From Corylus avellana (taxonomy: Eukaryota; Streptophyta; Magnoliopsida; Fagales; Betulaceae): a stretch of 64,000 nt of DNA. The translations under genes were made by a program, and so were the position numbers. The DNA lies in contig NC_081550.1 of assembly GCF_901000735.1 (NCBI RefSeq), forward strand, positions 3,616,669 to 3,680,668, in the 5' to 3' direction. Of the stretch, positions 1 through 12,813 are shown one piece after another (the first letter of the stretch is position 1; each line of letters opens with the position of its first letter). The notes under the pieces were generated by a model. The model saw only the letters and a program-made list of their open reading frames with translations, was not told where the DNA came from and ran no database searches.

Positions 1-39
1 TTGCTCTTCAAGCTCGAGAGAGAGTGTGTGTATCTTTCA

Positions 40-3000
40 ATGGGGTCGCTGTTGAAATTCGAAGAAGATGAAGAAGAAGAAGAAGCGAGATACCATGATC
101 AACAGCAGGAGAGGTCGAGGTCGTTGTTATCACCATCATCGTCATCCTCATCTTCATACAGTCAGAAACTGGTGCCCTGGTTGAGCTGGGACGAGTGGCT
201 CTTCGTCGAGCACTCTCTCTTCTTGGACTCCCCAGACTCCGTAGCCTCGGCACTTAAAAGAGTAAACAGTCACTCTGAACCCTTGAACACTCTGTTTCTC
301 TTTGTTTCCACGGAAAAACGTTTTCCTGGGTAACTGTAAATTTATAGTCGTACATGTCGAATAGTCAGCAAAACAACTGAAGATAATGTTTTTGTCTATG
401 CAAGAGTGTGAGAAGATATTACATTCTTTGATTAGTATGCTTGTTTCTGCGGAAATCACTATTCTCGGGACCAAAAAGAAAAATTTCCAGTGAAAATATG
501 GAATTTCAGGAAACTATGTAGGGGAAATAAGAAAGAAGCTAAATTAAATTTAGGAGAGGATGGTTTTGAATCCTATCTTTTTGTTGCTATTGCTTTTGTG
601 AAATGAGTAATTTATTTTAAATAGTCAAACAGCAAACGTCCTCAATTCACAGTTCTGAATAACTCTATTTTTTTAAATTTTTTTTTATTGTGGCGCTTCA
701 GATTTTGGCATGGCAAAGTAGAGGATGTCTTCCAGTGGCAATCGAAGTAACGGCTTCGATTATTGAAATTCATCAAAGAGATCCTCACTTTAGGTAACCT
801 TATTATACACGAACTCACAAACTGAGGCTCTGTTTAATTAATTCATGTACTTTGTTCTTCTTTTAGGTAAACAAAAATTAATTTTTAAAATGTAAGCTGA
901 AATGATGCAGAAAAATGCACTTATGTGGGTTAATATTTGAAATTTGATAAAATATTAAAAAAAAAAAAAAATCAACCTCAAGGAGTTTGTTTGAGTGGTA
1001 AGTCACTTGGCCTTGGTGCCTCATGAAAAATCAGGTCTAAGGTTTGAATTCTCCTTGAGTGAGAACAATTAATGGGGGCCACGTCCGCGAGCAAAAGCCC
1101 AAGCTTTACCTAACTTGTGTGGAGGGGATCCTTTGCACGGTGCCTCGGGGATCTAATCGGGCGAAGCCATATACCGGTTATCAAAAAAAATCTTTGAAAT
1201 TTGATAAAAAAAATTATGGGTTAAGTAAGAGAGTGAACTTGGGGATTTTGTTTTTGTGTGTATTTTTCTTCTTTTTGAAGTTGTCACCTGCAGGTTTGCT
1301 AGGGTGAAATATTATCTTTCATATATGTTCTATGCTATGGCCACAATTTAATGAATTCCTTATTGGTTTTCTTGTTTATCTTTGGATGATTGTAGAAAGG
1401 ACCAATTAGATGGTGCTTCAATTAATTGTAGAGCAGATCAAACCAATGATGCTTCACTCTCAGAGGAAATGTTGGCGATGTTGTATTGCATGGCAATTAT
1501 AAGGTAAGGTTCCTTTTTTTATTTTTTATATATATAAATATATTCATCTACTCATTTTTTCCTTACGGGGAGAAGGTGTGGGAGTGAGTTATTTGTGAAG
1601 CAAAATTCATTCACAACAAAAAGACACACTCTCTCTCTGGATTCAATAGTCACGTCTTGCTTCTCTCATACTCACCACATTAGTCGGACTTTTTGTGCTG
1701 TTCTGAAAAAAAGAGTGTTGATGAGATGTAGGAAGGAAAACAGAACTCGCTAAAGAGCCAAGGGGTGATAATGTTGAGATAAGTGGCTAAAGGATATCAA
1801 TTGAGATTAGGATGTTGATTTATTGAAGAAGTATCTGCTTTGTGAAGCAATATGACATTTCTGGGATGACAGAACCTTCTGCGAAGATGATGAATAGTGA
1901 TTAGGTGCAGCCAGATTTTGGCTTCTATATTGTACCTGTGATGTTCGCTGGTGCCATTAAGGCATTAAGGATAATTTTTAGGAGGGTCAGTGGCAACAGA
2001 GCGGGACATGTTGGGAAATATTGGAACATCATAACCATGGGAATATCAATACATAAACAATTCGATTAAGAAGATTAATTTTCTTCAATAATAATAACAA
2101 TGGCTAAAGCATGTTAACTATGGGAAAGAGGGTTTTATGAGCCTCTAACACTTTGTGTCCTAAATCCCACAGAAAAAAATAAAAGTGGAAGTCGCTAGTT
2201 GCAGAAAAGAAAAAGCAGATGGATTAAGACAGATATCGATAGAAAAAGTTGAATATGGTACAACATGGAGAAAGTATGAAGCGGAGTGACTTGACTAGGA
2301 TTATGCCTCATGAGGTAGAGGTCACTAGTTTGAATATTTCTCTTCCTGTCCCCTTTGAAATATTCTCACCATAGATTGTTTCATGACATTTACCCCAACA
2401 TGCCAAAGACAAAGTATAAAAAGGGACCTTTTCCCAGATATGTTTTTCTATCTCCAGGAACATGAATATATCACTTTATAGCAATCTTCATGCTCTACCA
2501 CTTTGTTTTGACAAGTAAAGTAGTTCATTAAAATAGCGCAAATGGCACAACTCAAATACACAGTGTGTGACAAGAGAAAGCACCTAGCCAAGTCAAAAAT
2601 GAGAAAAGATAGTACAAAATTCTACAAAGTTAGATCTATTGAGAAAAGGGTTTGTAGAGATCCATTCAAACAAAGATTTGAGAAAACAAAGTTGTAGGTC
2701 CAAACTCGTCTTCTCGCAATCTTCAAAATTTCGAGCATTCTTTTCCCTCCAAATGCACCATTTGTAGCCACCCCCATTTATATGGAGGGGTGGTCATGCG
2801 GCCACCCCTCATCTGTTTAGTGGGGAGGCTGCGTGGCCACCCTTGCCCTGTTCAAAGGGTTGGCCCTGCCTTTGTGTCATTTTTTTTTTTTTTAAAATGA
2901 GGGCGATTTGGTAACTCACAAGCATGTGCTAACGTTTTCCATCCCAAATAACGACCAATTGTAACATAGGGGACAACTTGAAACATTGTGATAGTTTATA

Positions 3001-6000
3001 GGTCCGAGTTATAGTTTAGAGGTCAACTTAAGAATGTGGTGGTAGTTTAGGGAGAGAAACTCTCCTAAAACTGTAATTTATCTTTATCATGCTTAGGAAA
3101 TTCTTTTCCCAGTAGAACTTGAAGAGATAAAACAAAAATAGGGATATAAAAGAAGAATACACCTTTATACAGGTTCCACTTTGAACACAAACTAATATAA
3201 TCAAATAATCCATCTATGCATTGAATAGGCTTAAAACCATGTCAATGAACTATTGAGGGGTGAAATAAAAGTCAATCAGGCACACGCTGATTACCTTCCA
3301 ACCTGAAAGGTTTTCACAGAGTTAGCTATTAATGATTTTCACTCATATTTGCTGCTCAAACTTGTATGGTAGTCATGCTTATGAGTAGGGTTCATTTGTT
3401 GCTTCTTTATGTGCATGCACATTACAGAAATTTCACATATGGCTCTTGTTTCTGAAGGCTTGTGAACGGTGTTGTGGAGAAGACACGTAAAAAAACAGAG
3501 GCTTCAATTGCTGTGGCAGCTGGTGCAATTGGTATTCCAAGAATGTTGATTGATATTCGTCATGGTAGGCAACTTCAACTATTTATTTTTAACATGGGTC
3601 TATCATTATTTGTTTACCAAGTTTTTGTTTTTGTTATGATTAATTCTTTACTAGTCCATAGTCTATGTTACCACACGGCAGCCCTACTCACATAGGATTC
3701 AGTACTGATTATTTTGAGTACCAATGCAATATGATGCTGATGGACTGTGAGACCTGTGGTTTTCACTCCCATTATTTTCATGCCAACTTTATTCTTGGTA
3801 TTTCCTGGGTTTGGTTAGATAAAGAACTAATTTTATTTGTCTTTCTTATAATTGCTATCTAGAGGGATCTCACCGTGAACTTCCTGCGCTTAAGATAGTT
3901 CGTAGGGCCTCAGTTAAGGTATGTTTCATTCTTGTTAATTCTAATAATTAATTTGAGCATTCACTTTCTTCTGATTCCTCTTCGAATTACTTTGGTGATT
4001 AGTGTTGTATGTATCTAGAATTACTGTCTCGATTATTCTCTGCTCCTTTGCTATTAGATAATTGGACCAAAGTGTTTTCCTAGGCTTGCTTTGGTTTTTG
4101 AGAAGATTAAAATTTTCATGTGGGGAAAAACAATGTTGTGCATGTTACAGGAATATAGTAATTTACTGACAAATTGTCTGCAATCCAATAAAATAGTAAA
4201 AAGTGCCTACTTTTTTACCTTCTTGGAAGGCCTAAATTTAGAAGACAGGAATGACATAGTGTGAGTTTCTCAATTATGTAACCTCCAATGATATGAATAT
4301 CGTGAAATTCTGCATCATTAGTATGGACATGTTTTCTGCTTCCATGTCCCATGATAACAGGCATATGGAAAACATCTAGTAGTTGAAATTAACAAGGTTG
4401 GAGGACATTTTAGCCAAGTTTGATCTGACCTGTGCCACAGGTTATACCAGAAATCACATCATATACTTTTTTCTTTTTCATTTTTTTTTTTTTTTGTTAA
4501 GTACAGGAACTATCTTGTGTGTTCAAAACAAATTTTGAAGGATGACTATTTTTCCAATTTCCATTGATTAGTTCCCTAACATATTTACTATCTCATTAAA
4601 TATATCTAGTGAGGCCTTTTATGACAGAACAAGTAATCAGTTAAGCATACCAAAGCCTTCCATAATTTCCCCCCCAAAGAAACTTAGAAAAGGAAATCAA
4701 ACGGAGGCGTTCTCTTTTTATTGTAGCAGGTTTTGCTTTTAATAGAATAGTATTCTAAAGAGTTCATAGTCTTAAAATTTTGTAAGGTGGAAAAATCAGC
4801 TCCAAAAGCTTAAATCTCAAAATGCAAGAAGATACTGCGTGGTTGAGGTGGGTTGACTTAAAATCCTCAAAAATATGTAATGATGCACATCTAAAGAACT
4901 GGAAATTAGTGGAACCTGCTAAGTTATTGGTTGAATTCCTTTTTGTTTAATTATGAATGGAATTCTTGATTTTTTGGGTTCAGCAGTTTATTGATTTAAT
5001 TTTCAGTCCCGCATTCTGGTTCTTGAGGAATTCCAGGTTTAGAGGAATTATATTGTACTGAAGACTTTAGATCAGGCTCAAGCTTTTTTGAATGGCTGAC
5101 CAGTTGTTTATAAATAAACGATTGGTTATTCCAGGCCGTTCTTGCTGTGAATGAGGAAGATCAAACATTTTGTACAGAACCTAATGTCAATGTTGAGCAT
5201 GATGGTTCAGAAAGTCCTACAATTTCATAACTCTTTTCTTTCTTCCTGATTTCACTGCTTGATCAGAAAATTACATTTTTCCATAGTTCAAGGATTTAGA
5301 ATAGAATAACTGTGTGGAAGCAATATGTGGCTGTTGTGTGTTCCGTCTTAATTAAAACCTGCTTCTTGATTCACCTATAGTGAGAAATATGTAAATGTAT
5401 GTGTGTTTGGGGTTGACCATTTTCATAAGAATTGCAACTTCTGATTGATGATTCCAGGCACTTGATTGGTTGAAATCCTATTATTGGGAGCCTCAGAAGA
5501 AAGCAATACCATTTCGAGGTGATGAAACTGCTAGCATTGGAGAAGAAATCAGATCTAAACTCTGTGAATTAGCTTTCACCCTGAAAGTTTACCAAAGTCC
5601 CCAATGTGTTTCTTCATCAGAAAAGGGAAAACGTGAGCTGAAACTTTCTTTCTTTTCTTATTTTCTGTTAGTTATGCTGTGATAATAATGTGATACTAAT
5701 CTTTTTAGTTGATGCAATTGGAAAGGATTTAGAGAGGGAGGATTGTTATATGATATTGCCTCTATGGCATGTGTAGCTTTGCATGCATGGTATAGCTATA
5801 TTCTTATGAATTTAACTTTGTTGTTTCGCCAATGAAAAATATGACCCCCCACCCAAAAAGAAGAGATTGTCACAGTTACCATTTATTGGTTCTTGCTTTT
5901 TGTACATTTCTCAATATTCAATTTATATTCATATGATAGGGTCCTATTTCCTTTTTTTTTTGGGTTAAGTTATTGGGTTACATGATAATATTCCTATTTA

Positions 6001-9000
6001 AAAAATTATACTCCCCTATTTTATAATTTGGTATTATGGATCAGGGAAAAGATTTGGTGTAGTTCAATTTGGTTGTTACAATATTAAAAAGTTAAGAGTT
6101 TATTTTAGCAAGTTCAGAAGTTTAAGGTCTTTCATTACTTTTTGCGGGGAGATTGACTCCTTAAGACAGAAATTTTGCAGAAAGTAGTCGATGATATATT
6201 TGGGTTAGGAATTTGTTCCGCAACTGCAAGGGAAAGTGAAAAAAGTAATGATTATCAAGTGTTTTGCACTTTTGCTAAAATACCATATGTATACTGCTAA
6301 GCTGTTGGTTCTTTATCATGGTCTTCATGTATGCATTCTGCATAAATCATATGCTTATAATTGATTGGACACATTTTGGTTATGTAACTTATAACACTCA
6401 CTAGTCCTCTAGGATATTATGATTCTATCATTTTTCACTCTTTCATAGGTAGCAGACATCGTAAATTACTTTGTGGGCGTAATAAATTTTTCTCACTTGT
6501 GGGTAGCAAGCACCAATCACCCAAATCTGGAGGTAAGATCAATTGTGCTGATAATTTTTGATCTGGTAGATGTTGAATATGTTGGTAACTTTTGTACACT
6601 ATTAGAGAATTTTTTTTTTTAAAAATGCAAAATAAAAAATAAATTGAGTTAACAAACAATTAGAATGCACTCTATTTGTTTGGATGTAAGTCTTGCGATG
6701 ACAAGGATATAGAGTTTGTCATGCACCATTTAACCTGGATACTAAGTGATGCAATAGAGTAGATTAAAGGGGTACAAAAAGGAAAACTTGAGTAAATCTA
6801 AATGTAACTATTTTAAATTGTTAGCGTGAGTTGCATATAAAATAAGTAGAGAGTTACAAGTTGTTAATATGAACAAAAATGTCATTACATTAAAGAGTAT
6901 GTATACAGCTATCAAATTTGGCGGATAGAATCAATTCTATGAATTACGTGCATGGACCATGTTGTCTAAGTTACATGCTAATGTTAAGAGTTGTTTATTG
7001 ATGAACCTTGTTTATTCTCATACGATTTGCCATTGCATGAATCTTGTTTGACTATTTACTCCAAATAATGGATAATACAGTAGAAAGGATGTTAGCTCCA
7101 TAAAGAATTGTTTATTGATGCATTGGATTTAACTTGATTACTTGGCCAACTTAAGATCATAGAGTGAAGCTTTTCTTATCCTAACTGGTATATCTTTTTT
7201 ATTCTCTCTTTTTTATTTTTTTTCTTTTCTTTTAATTTTCATTTTTAAAATAAATTTGTTCTTAATTTATGCTAGAGATGTGCTTGCTGATGGATATATT
7301 TTCATTTTCAGTTTCTAAGAAACAGATTACCAAGAGCTTGAAAATTCTTGTTCGGTTATATTCATCTTTCTCTACGGAAGTTGTATCTATGTTGCTGGAG
7401 TTCTTGCTGAAAGCTATAAATTCATCAGACTTGGTTGATCTTCAAAAAGATTCCCAAGTTGGCCCAATTATGCACACTTTGTTGGATGATTGGAAGCTTG
7501 TTATAACAAAACTCTCAAATAAGGAACCAGAATTACTGCTGACCCTTCTTAAAGCAGTTCTTGATATGATTGAAACTCAGAAAGCCATGGAAAATGAGAC
7601 AGGTAATTTCCAACTTAACCTTTGCATGACATGCTTATGAGTCACATGGGAAGGTTGTGCATAATAAAGTTACTACATATTATTCCTTCCAATTAGGAGA
7701 TTTTTTTTTATTTTTTATTTTTTTTTGTATTGGAATCAAGTCCATGAATCAGACTGCAATCATGATCCCAACAGACTACTTAGCATTATTGAAATGAGAA
7801 TGTTAGCATAGATTTGTGGAAATATTAAGAAAGATAAAATAAGGAATAAAGTAGAAGTGGTTCCTATTGATGAAAATAATGAGAGAGAGAATCGCCTAAG
7901 ATCATTTGATAATGTACAATTGATTATTGACCGGTTAATTCTCCAATGAGAGTGATTTAATTTAAGTTGGAGTGAAAAAATTTCGAGGAAGGTCTAAAGT
8001 AGCATGGGTAGAAATGGTAAATGGGGGATATTTTAATTTAAAACGGCAAGAGAGAGCATGAATTTGGAGTTAGGATAAAATGGTGGAAATGATCACACGT
8101 GGCTGACTCTTGATCTATAGACCCAACTCCAATTTGACTTGTCAATTGAGCCCGAGACAGCCTTAGATGCATCTGTACTTGGTCAGTTTCAATGTTTAAT
8201 TACACTAGTGATAGAATACATTTAATTTTCCTTGTGGAACCTAGTACATCTTCATGTTTTGGTACAGAATTTTCATTTTAATTTCACCCAATTAAGTGTC
8301 TTTCGAAATGTTCATCCATGAACTGTAAATAAAATTTTCCATGAGAACCCATGACGACCTGCTTGAGAGAACCAGTGCAGGTGCCAAAGTTCAGATTAAT
8401 ATAATAAATTAGGTCACTTTATGATATGATGCCTTCTAGCTTTGCATGTGCTCCAAAGATTAATATAAATTATATGTTACTTTATGTTTTTTGATATTTA
8501 TGTGAATCTGTTTTTAGGAAGACATCATCAGACATCGTCAGACTATAATAGGCAAGAGATTTGCCAAATTGAGCATCTTTCATTTTTGTTTGCATGGCTT
8601 GTTGGAAGTCTCAAGGAACTAAAGCCTCGTCGCCACAAAGATTCAGCAGCTGAAATTAAAGTTTCTCCAACACAAACATTTGCGTCAAAAACAATTCTTT
8701 TAGATCTCCTGCGTAAATCTCTTCTGGTATCAGCTCCGGCCAACAAGCAGCTTCTGGATGCAGCCCTCCGTCTTGCCCACCTGATTGGAAACAGCTCTCT
8801 GATTGAGAAACTTAAAAAACTTCCTTTACTAGCTTCATCAAATCCAGAAGAAGAAATCGAAATCCCTTCTACGACTAACCTTTTTGTCCAGCACGAGGAA
8901 TCCATCAGTCAAGCAGCTAAGAAGCTAGAGTTGGTCAAACTTCGCCGGTTGAAGAGCAAAGTCGTAGAGACAAGAACCGGTGCTGCAGAAAATTCAAACA

Positions 9001-9338
9001 GATGGGTTCTGTCAAGGTCATGGAATTCCTGCCCAATCGGTATGCTGCCTCACACTCTCGGTTCATCAGGTCGTCTTCCCGTTCTTGATTGGTCGCCAGA
9101 GTCACCAGAACGGAAAGAGAAGTGGGAATTGAACCGGTGCAGTGGCAAGAGAGAAGCCAGTTCTGGCATACAGCTGATAGACAACACAAGTGTTAAGAAG
9201 AGAAGGGAAACAATGGAGGGTCGTGAGTCAGATGCAGTGGAATGTGTCGAAGGTCACCTGATGATTGGTGGGATTTGGAAGGGAATCAGGGAAGATGAGC
9301 TACTTGCCCTAGCGTCTGAAGTAAGAATTTTAGCTTAA
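40..9338 (+). CDS. LAS1: LAS1-like pre-rRNA processing endonuclease
   Basis: Homolog of Las1, the HEPN-family nuclease that cuts the ITS2 spacer of pre-rRNA in the nucleus with the Grc3 kinase (family knowledge). Nine exons join in phase: 40-261, 702-793, 1396-1503, 3458-3564, 3863-3918, 5458-5632, 6449-6532, 7312-7602, 8518-9338. They encode 651 aa and all introns are GT-AG. The start is the first ATG, followed by an acidic stretch and SWDEWLFVEHSLF, typical of plant Las1. The Las1 domain covers about residues 20-260. The HEPN motif RHEGSH (R175-H180) is intact, and its Glu codon is split by the intron at 3565-3862. The C-terminal part is Lys/Arg-rich and ends EDELLALASEVRILA. Introns hold a SINE, a LINE fragment and MITE debris. 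The 5' leader runs off the window. Family call is firm; a few junctions could shift. Confidence 0.9.
936..1209 (+). mobile_element. tRNA-derived SINE in LAS1 intron 2
   Basis: A roughly 240-base body (about 953-1192) is flanked by an exact 17-base direct repeat beginning TTTGAAATTTG, at 936-952 and 1193-1209, which I read as the target-site duplication. Box A-like (TTTGAGTGGTAAG, near 989) and box B-like (GGTTTGAATTC, near 1041) pol III promoter motifs are visible. The body ends in an A-rich tail. It lies in the sense orientation of the host gene. Confidence 0.75.
2593..2769 (-). mobile_element. LINE ORF2 C-terminal fragment
   Basis: On the minus strand this reads YKWCIWREKNARNFEDCE followed by about 40 further residues to a stop. 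WCIWREKNARxFED is the hallmark of the end of plant non-LTR (L1-type) ORF2 proteins, near the zf-RVT domain. Only this tail is recognisable and no reverse transcriptase core is present. It sits antisense inside LAS1 intron 3, next to a GC-rich GGCCACCCC block, so it is an old truncated insertion. Confidence 0.75.
2766..2880. repeat. GC-rich GGCCACCCC palindromic block
   Basis: Short inverted motifs of the type GGGGTGGCC/GGCCACCCC are repeated in an AT-rich intron. They match the apex modules of MITEs elsewhere in the window (24.7, 45.95 and 63.0-63.4 kb). The left arm seems lost against the LINE fragment; the right side continues into a poly-T run and unresolved repeat sequence to about 3070. 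Confidence 0.55.
5135..5230 (+). other. possible cryptic exon in LAS1 intron 5
   Basis: A good acceptor (TTATTCCAG) opens 31 codons starting AVLAVNEEDQTF and ending in TAA at 5228-5230, in the phase that would follow exon 5. No strong donor is nearby. If used as a terminal or poison exon it would end the protein soon after the HEPN motif. It may also be chance. Confidence 0.25.
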
Positions 9339-9488
9339 TCTCTAGCAGTTATACATTGGCATCAAATGTTGCCTATGAAGCAGTTTTGTTTCCTGATTAT
9401 TTCAACAAAGATAATAAACATGGAAGTCTTATTTTAGTACCTCAGTAGCTCAAAAAATCATCAAACGGATGGCCCACGATCGTGTGGT

Positions 9489-9581
9489 GGAGGAAAGTCC
9501 GGCAGGGGCGACCTGAGAACACATTTGACGCTTGTGAGCACGCCCGCATGTGATCTCCGGCCGACCCTGTAGGGCTCCTCC
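9489..9581 (+). other. GC-rich long hairpin downstream of LAS1
   Basis: About 150 bases after the LAS1 stop, in AT-rich surroundings, a 93-base stretch folds on itself. GGAGGA pairs with TCCTCC, CAGGG with CCCTG, and GAGAACACAT with ATGTGATCTC (one mismatch), with partial pairing between. It could be a structured 3'-UTR element, a small non-coding RNA or a foldback transposon relic. No gene is assigned. Confidence 0.45.
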
Positions 9582-11576
9582 GCCTTTAATCTGCTAATAA
9601 CAACCACTTGGTGAGGATGCCCAATGGAAATTACGTATTATACTTATAGCCTATAACACGTTAATTCAGTACAACATTGCCTAAAATGTACGACACCTTC
9701 TAAAATGTACGTTTATTTAGTTGTTAACAACAGTTCGTACAACGTTGTACTCCCTCAATGCAAATTCCATTAATTGTACTGCCAAAACTTGAGCAAAACA
9801 GAGAGAGAGAGAGAGAGCTGCCTTGTACTCCCTCGTAGAAATATATACACGAATGTACTACGTAATTAGAAACTTCCAATTTCGAAATATGTTGAAAGCA
9901 AATTGATTTTTATTCTATTTTTCTGTAAAGATATATAAAATACACAAAATGTATAATAATATTATCTCACAAGATATCATCATATGCCTTCAAAAGAAAA
10001 TATAAAAATGGAGATTTCAAGTGCATTCTTTTGGATTAAATTTAAAATTAACTCCTTTAAGGGTGCCTATGAATCTATTATTCTTCTGAATATTGCTCTC
10101 TAGCTAGGTCTAAAGGTTTTTTTCTAATGTAATCTTTTAGCTTTTCTTGTCTTTTTGCTTTCTTGTAGGCTCTTATTGGTGTAGCCCTTTACTTTTAGGC
10201 CGTCTTTTTTTTTTTTAAGGGGTTTACCTGCTAATCCTTTTTGTTCTTGTTGATTTTTTTTTTTTTTTAATTAAAAAAATATATATTAAAGGCATACGTA
10301 GTGATCATACCTGGCATGATGAATGGTGCTCTCTCAATGCCAAGAGAGAGAATAAAGCACTACAACCTAATCCAACCAAATTCAACCATGTAGATGGAAA
10401 AGCACTGTTAGTAGATGTTGAAGCACACACATGAACATGATACCCATTACACATGATACCCATTACGCATGTCCAATTAAAGGAAACACAGCAACAAAAT
10501 ATAAAATAAAGTATGAAACCTTTGTACACCCCGACGTGGGGCTCAGAGAGAGGGAAAAAAAAAAAGCAAATGAAATTGCTCCTTCTATCTCCTTTTAAGC
10601 ACACAGCAATCAATGAATTTTCAAATGCTTTGCAGAGAGCTTGGCCCATTTTGGGAGAAAAAGAAGGAAGATGATGTTCATGTTCGTCTCTAAAGCATAT
10701 TTTGTCTTTCAAGTCACCCATCACCACCAAGAATATCTTTTCGTCTTCTTTTTTATTTTACTAAAATTTTCAAAAAAGCTTCATGAATATTACATTATTG
10801 CTTCTTTGGTACTCTCAAGAATCTCTAAACTCACTTTCACAAAGGAAAAAATTAAAAAAATAAAAATAAAAATGAAAAGATATCCCAGAATATCCAGACA
10901 ATTGGGTGAGGTCCACTTCTGCACAGAGAGAGAGAGAGAGAGTGTATGGCTTTTATGATTAGAAATTCAATCGTATTATGATATGATCGTTGCTCAGAAC
11001 AGTGTAGAAAGACAAATGCATGAGAGGTAATGATGCAAAAATCCAAGCTGCAAATCCATTTCATTGTTTAAGGAATTAATGAATATAAATTATTTGTGAG
11101 TTAAAGTGGTCCTTTTAGATCTTTTGCATGTGAATTTTAATGATTTGGCTGAAATAAGGTGGTGGGGTCTTCTTCTCTGTTGATGTTCTTATGGATCTCT
11201 CTATGATGACTAATTGTCGCATCATTGTTCCAACCACTACTTATGGTCAGGTGGTTACTGGAAATCAGATCAAATATGAGTATTCACAATAACTGTATAT
11301 TTACAAAATATCAAATAAAAATTAACAATGCAATAATCATGACTTGGTTTGCATTATTAAGCATTATATTATATACACACACACACACGGAGTATTCATA
11401 ATAAATGTAATACTTCACACCACAATCAAACTATGCTAATGAAGCATGGACTAGTGGAGTAATTCTAAATGTTGTTGCCCATCTAATGCTTATTTTATTG
11501 GTTTGATGTGGTAGTGCTAATCGATCCTTAAAATTTTTTATTTTTTAAGAAAGATTGACTCAGTAGCTAATGGGCA
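9582..11576. other. intergenic, no gene seen
   Basis: AT-rich sequence with GA microsatellites at 9801-9817 and 10925-10942 and a CA run near 11377. A 141-codon minus-strand reading frame at 10305-10730 has no recognisable domain and a low-complexity make-up, so I do not call it a gene. Confidence 0.6.
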
Positions 11577-11584
11577 CGGACACA

Positions 11585-12094
11585 TAGGGCTGGGTATCGG
11601 TCGGTTCGGACCGGTTAATGGGCTTATCGGTCGGTTAACCAAATCCTAATCGATTACTGACCGATAAGAAGTGTTAATCGAAAATTATCGGTCATATCGG
11701 TAATCGGTTAACCGGTCGGTTAAATCGGTTTGAGCTTTTGTGGGCCTTTTATTGAGCTTTTACTGGTTGCTAATTGTGCCAAAAATTAATTGTTTTGGAG
11801 GCCCAAATACGTTTTGTTGGGCTAAAGCCTAAAATAGCTTATTAAAAATTAGTTATTTTAGAGTATATTTTTGGCTAGTTAATAGACAAAAGTGAAACCA
11901 AAACGACGTCATTTTGGTTTCAATAATAAATATAAAATTCTAAAAAATTAAAAATTAAAATAGCTTATCGGTCATATCGGTTTTTCAATAAAAAATTTTT
12001 AACTGATTACCGACCGATAACTACCGGTTACGGTTAATATCGGTTCGGTTAAAGTTGGTAATCGGTCGGTAATTGGTTAATCTGTCCACCCCTA
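11585..12094. mobile_element. hAT-type MITE with CGGTCGGT repeats
   Basis: The ends are TAGGGCTGGG on the left and, reverse-complemented, TAGGGGTGGA on the right. The 8-base flanks CGGACACA (11577-11584) and CAGACACA (12095-12102) match 7 of 8, as expected for an aged hAT target duplication. The interior is full of CGGT/ACCG motifs and has no coding potential. It is related in motif to the element at 42600-42996. Confidence 0.75.
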
Positions 12095-12235
12095 CAGACA
12101 CACCAGTAGAGTAAGATGAGAATGAAATGAGAGTTGAGTATGTAACATTACTCTGCATAGTATATATGCACCAAGCCCGAACTCCATTTTGGCCTATAAC
12201 TAGGCCCTTCTGCCCTCATTCCTTCTATCAAAAGA

Positions 12236-12813
12236 TATTTACTTAAATTTTGTTTGTTTCGACGTAAAATGTTTTTTGAAAAAAATATTCTTTCAAAAAA
12301 TGATCTCGGAAAAATATTTTTCGGTGTTTGGCGCGTACGGAAAATCATATATATATATATAAACTTTAAATTACAAAAAGTCCCGACTAGGTCTTAGTGG
12401 TGACCTAATCGGGTCCCACGAGTCATGGCAGTGTCCTAATTGGGTCCCGGAGGGGTCTCGACCGAGTCCTGGTCGAGTCTCGGGTCTCGGCGATGTCTCA
12501 GTCGGGTCCTAGTATGTTCAAGCTGAGTTCTAACAGTGTCTTGGACCCCGGTTAGGTACCAGCCAGGTCTCAGACAAATACTGGTGGGATCCCGACGACG
12601 TCTTAGCTGAGTTTATCAATTTGAGAATGAGATGCTCAAAGTCGAAAAATTGTTTATGGTTTTCAAAAATAGAAACTATTTTCTAAAAATTAAAGAGGCT
12701 TTTTAGTCAAATGAAAAAAAAAATTTAGTTGAGTATTATTTTCTATTATACCAAACACTTAAAAATACGAAATTTTTTTAAAAAAATCATTTTAGGCTAA
12801 AACAAACGGAGCG
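12236..12813. mobile_element. TIR element carrying a degenerate GC-rich repeat
   Basis: The left end, about GTTTGTTTCGACGTAAAATG, and the right end (reverse complement GTTTGTTTTAGCCTAAAATG) are inverted repeats. Between them, 12375-12610 holds a strikingly GC-rich run of imperfect units built on GGGTC(C/T)(C/T)GG and GAGTC. Element borders are approximate. Confidence 0.5.
12375..12610. repeat. degenerate GC-rich minisatellite-like tract
   Basis: Many imperfect copies of GGTCCCG-, GGTCTCG- and GAGTCCTGG-like words follow each other with irregular spacing of about 12-25 bases. Composition differs sharply from the flanks. There is no open coding frame. Confidence 0.55.

Noticed and set aside
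9489..9510. GAGGAAAGTCCGG resembles a conserved word of bacterial and plastid RNase P RNA.
   Set aside because: Only about 13 bases match; the rest of the structure is a simple hairpin without other RNase P elements, and its length is far too short.
10305..10730. 141-codon minus-strand frame.
   Set aside because: No domain, runs of Phe and Cys from T-rich sequence, no splice partners and no family resemblance.
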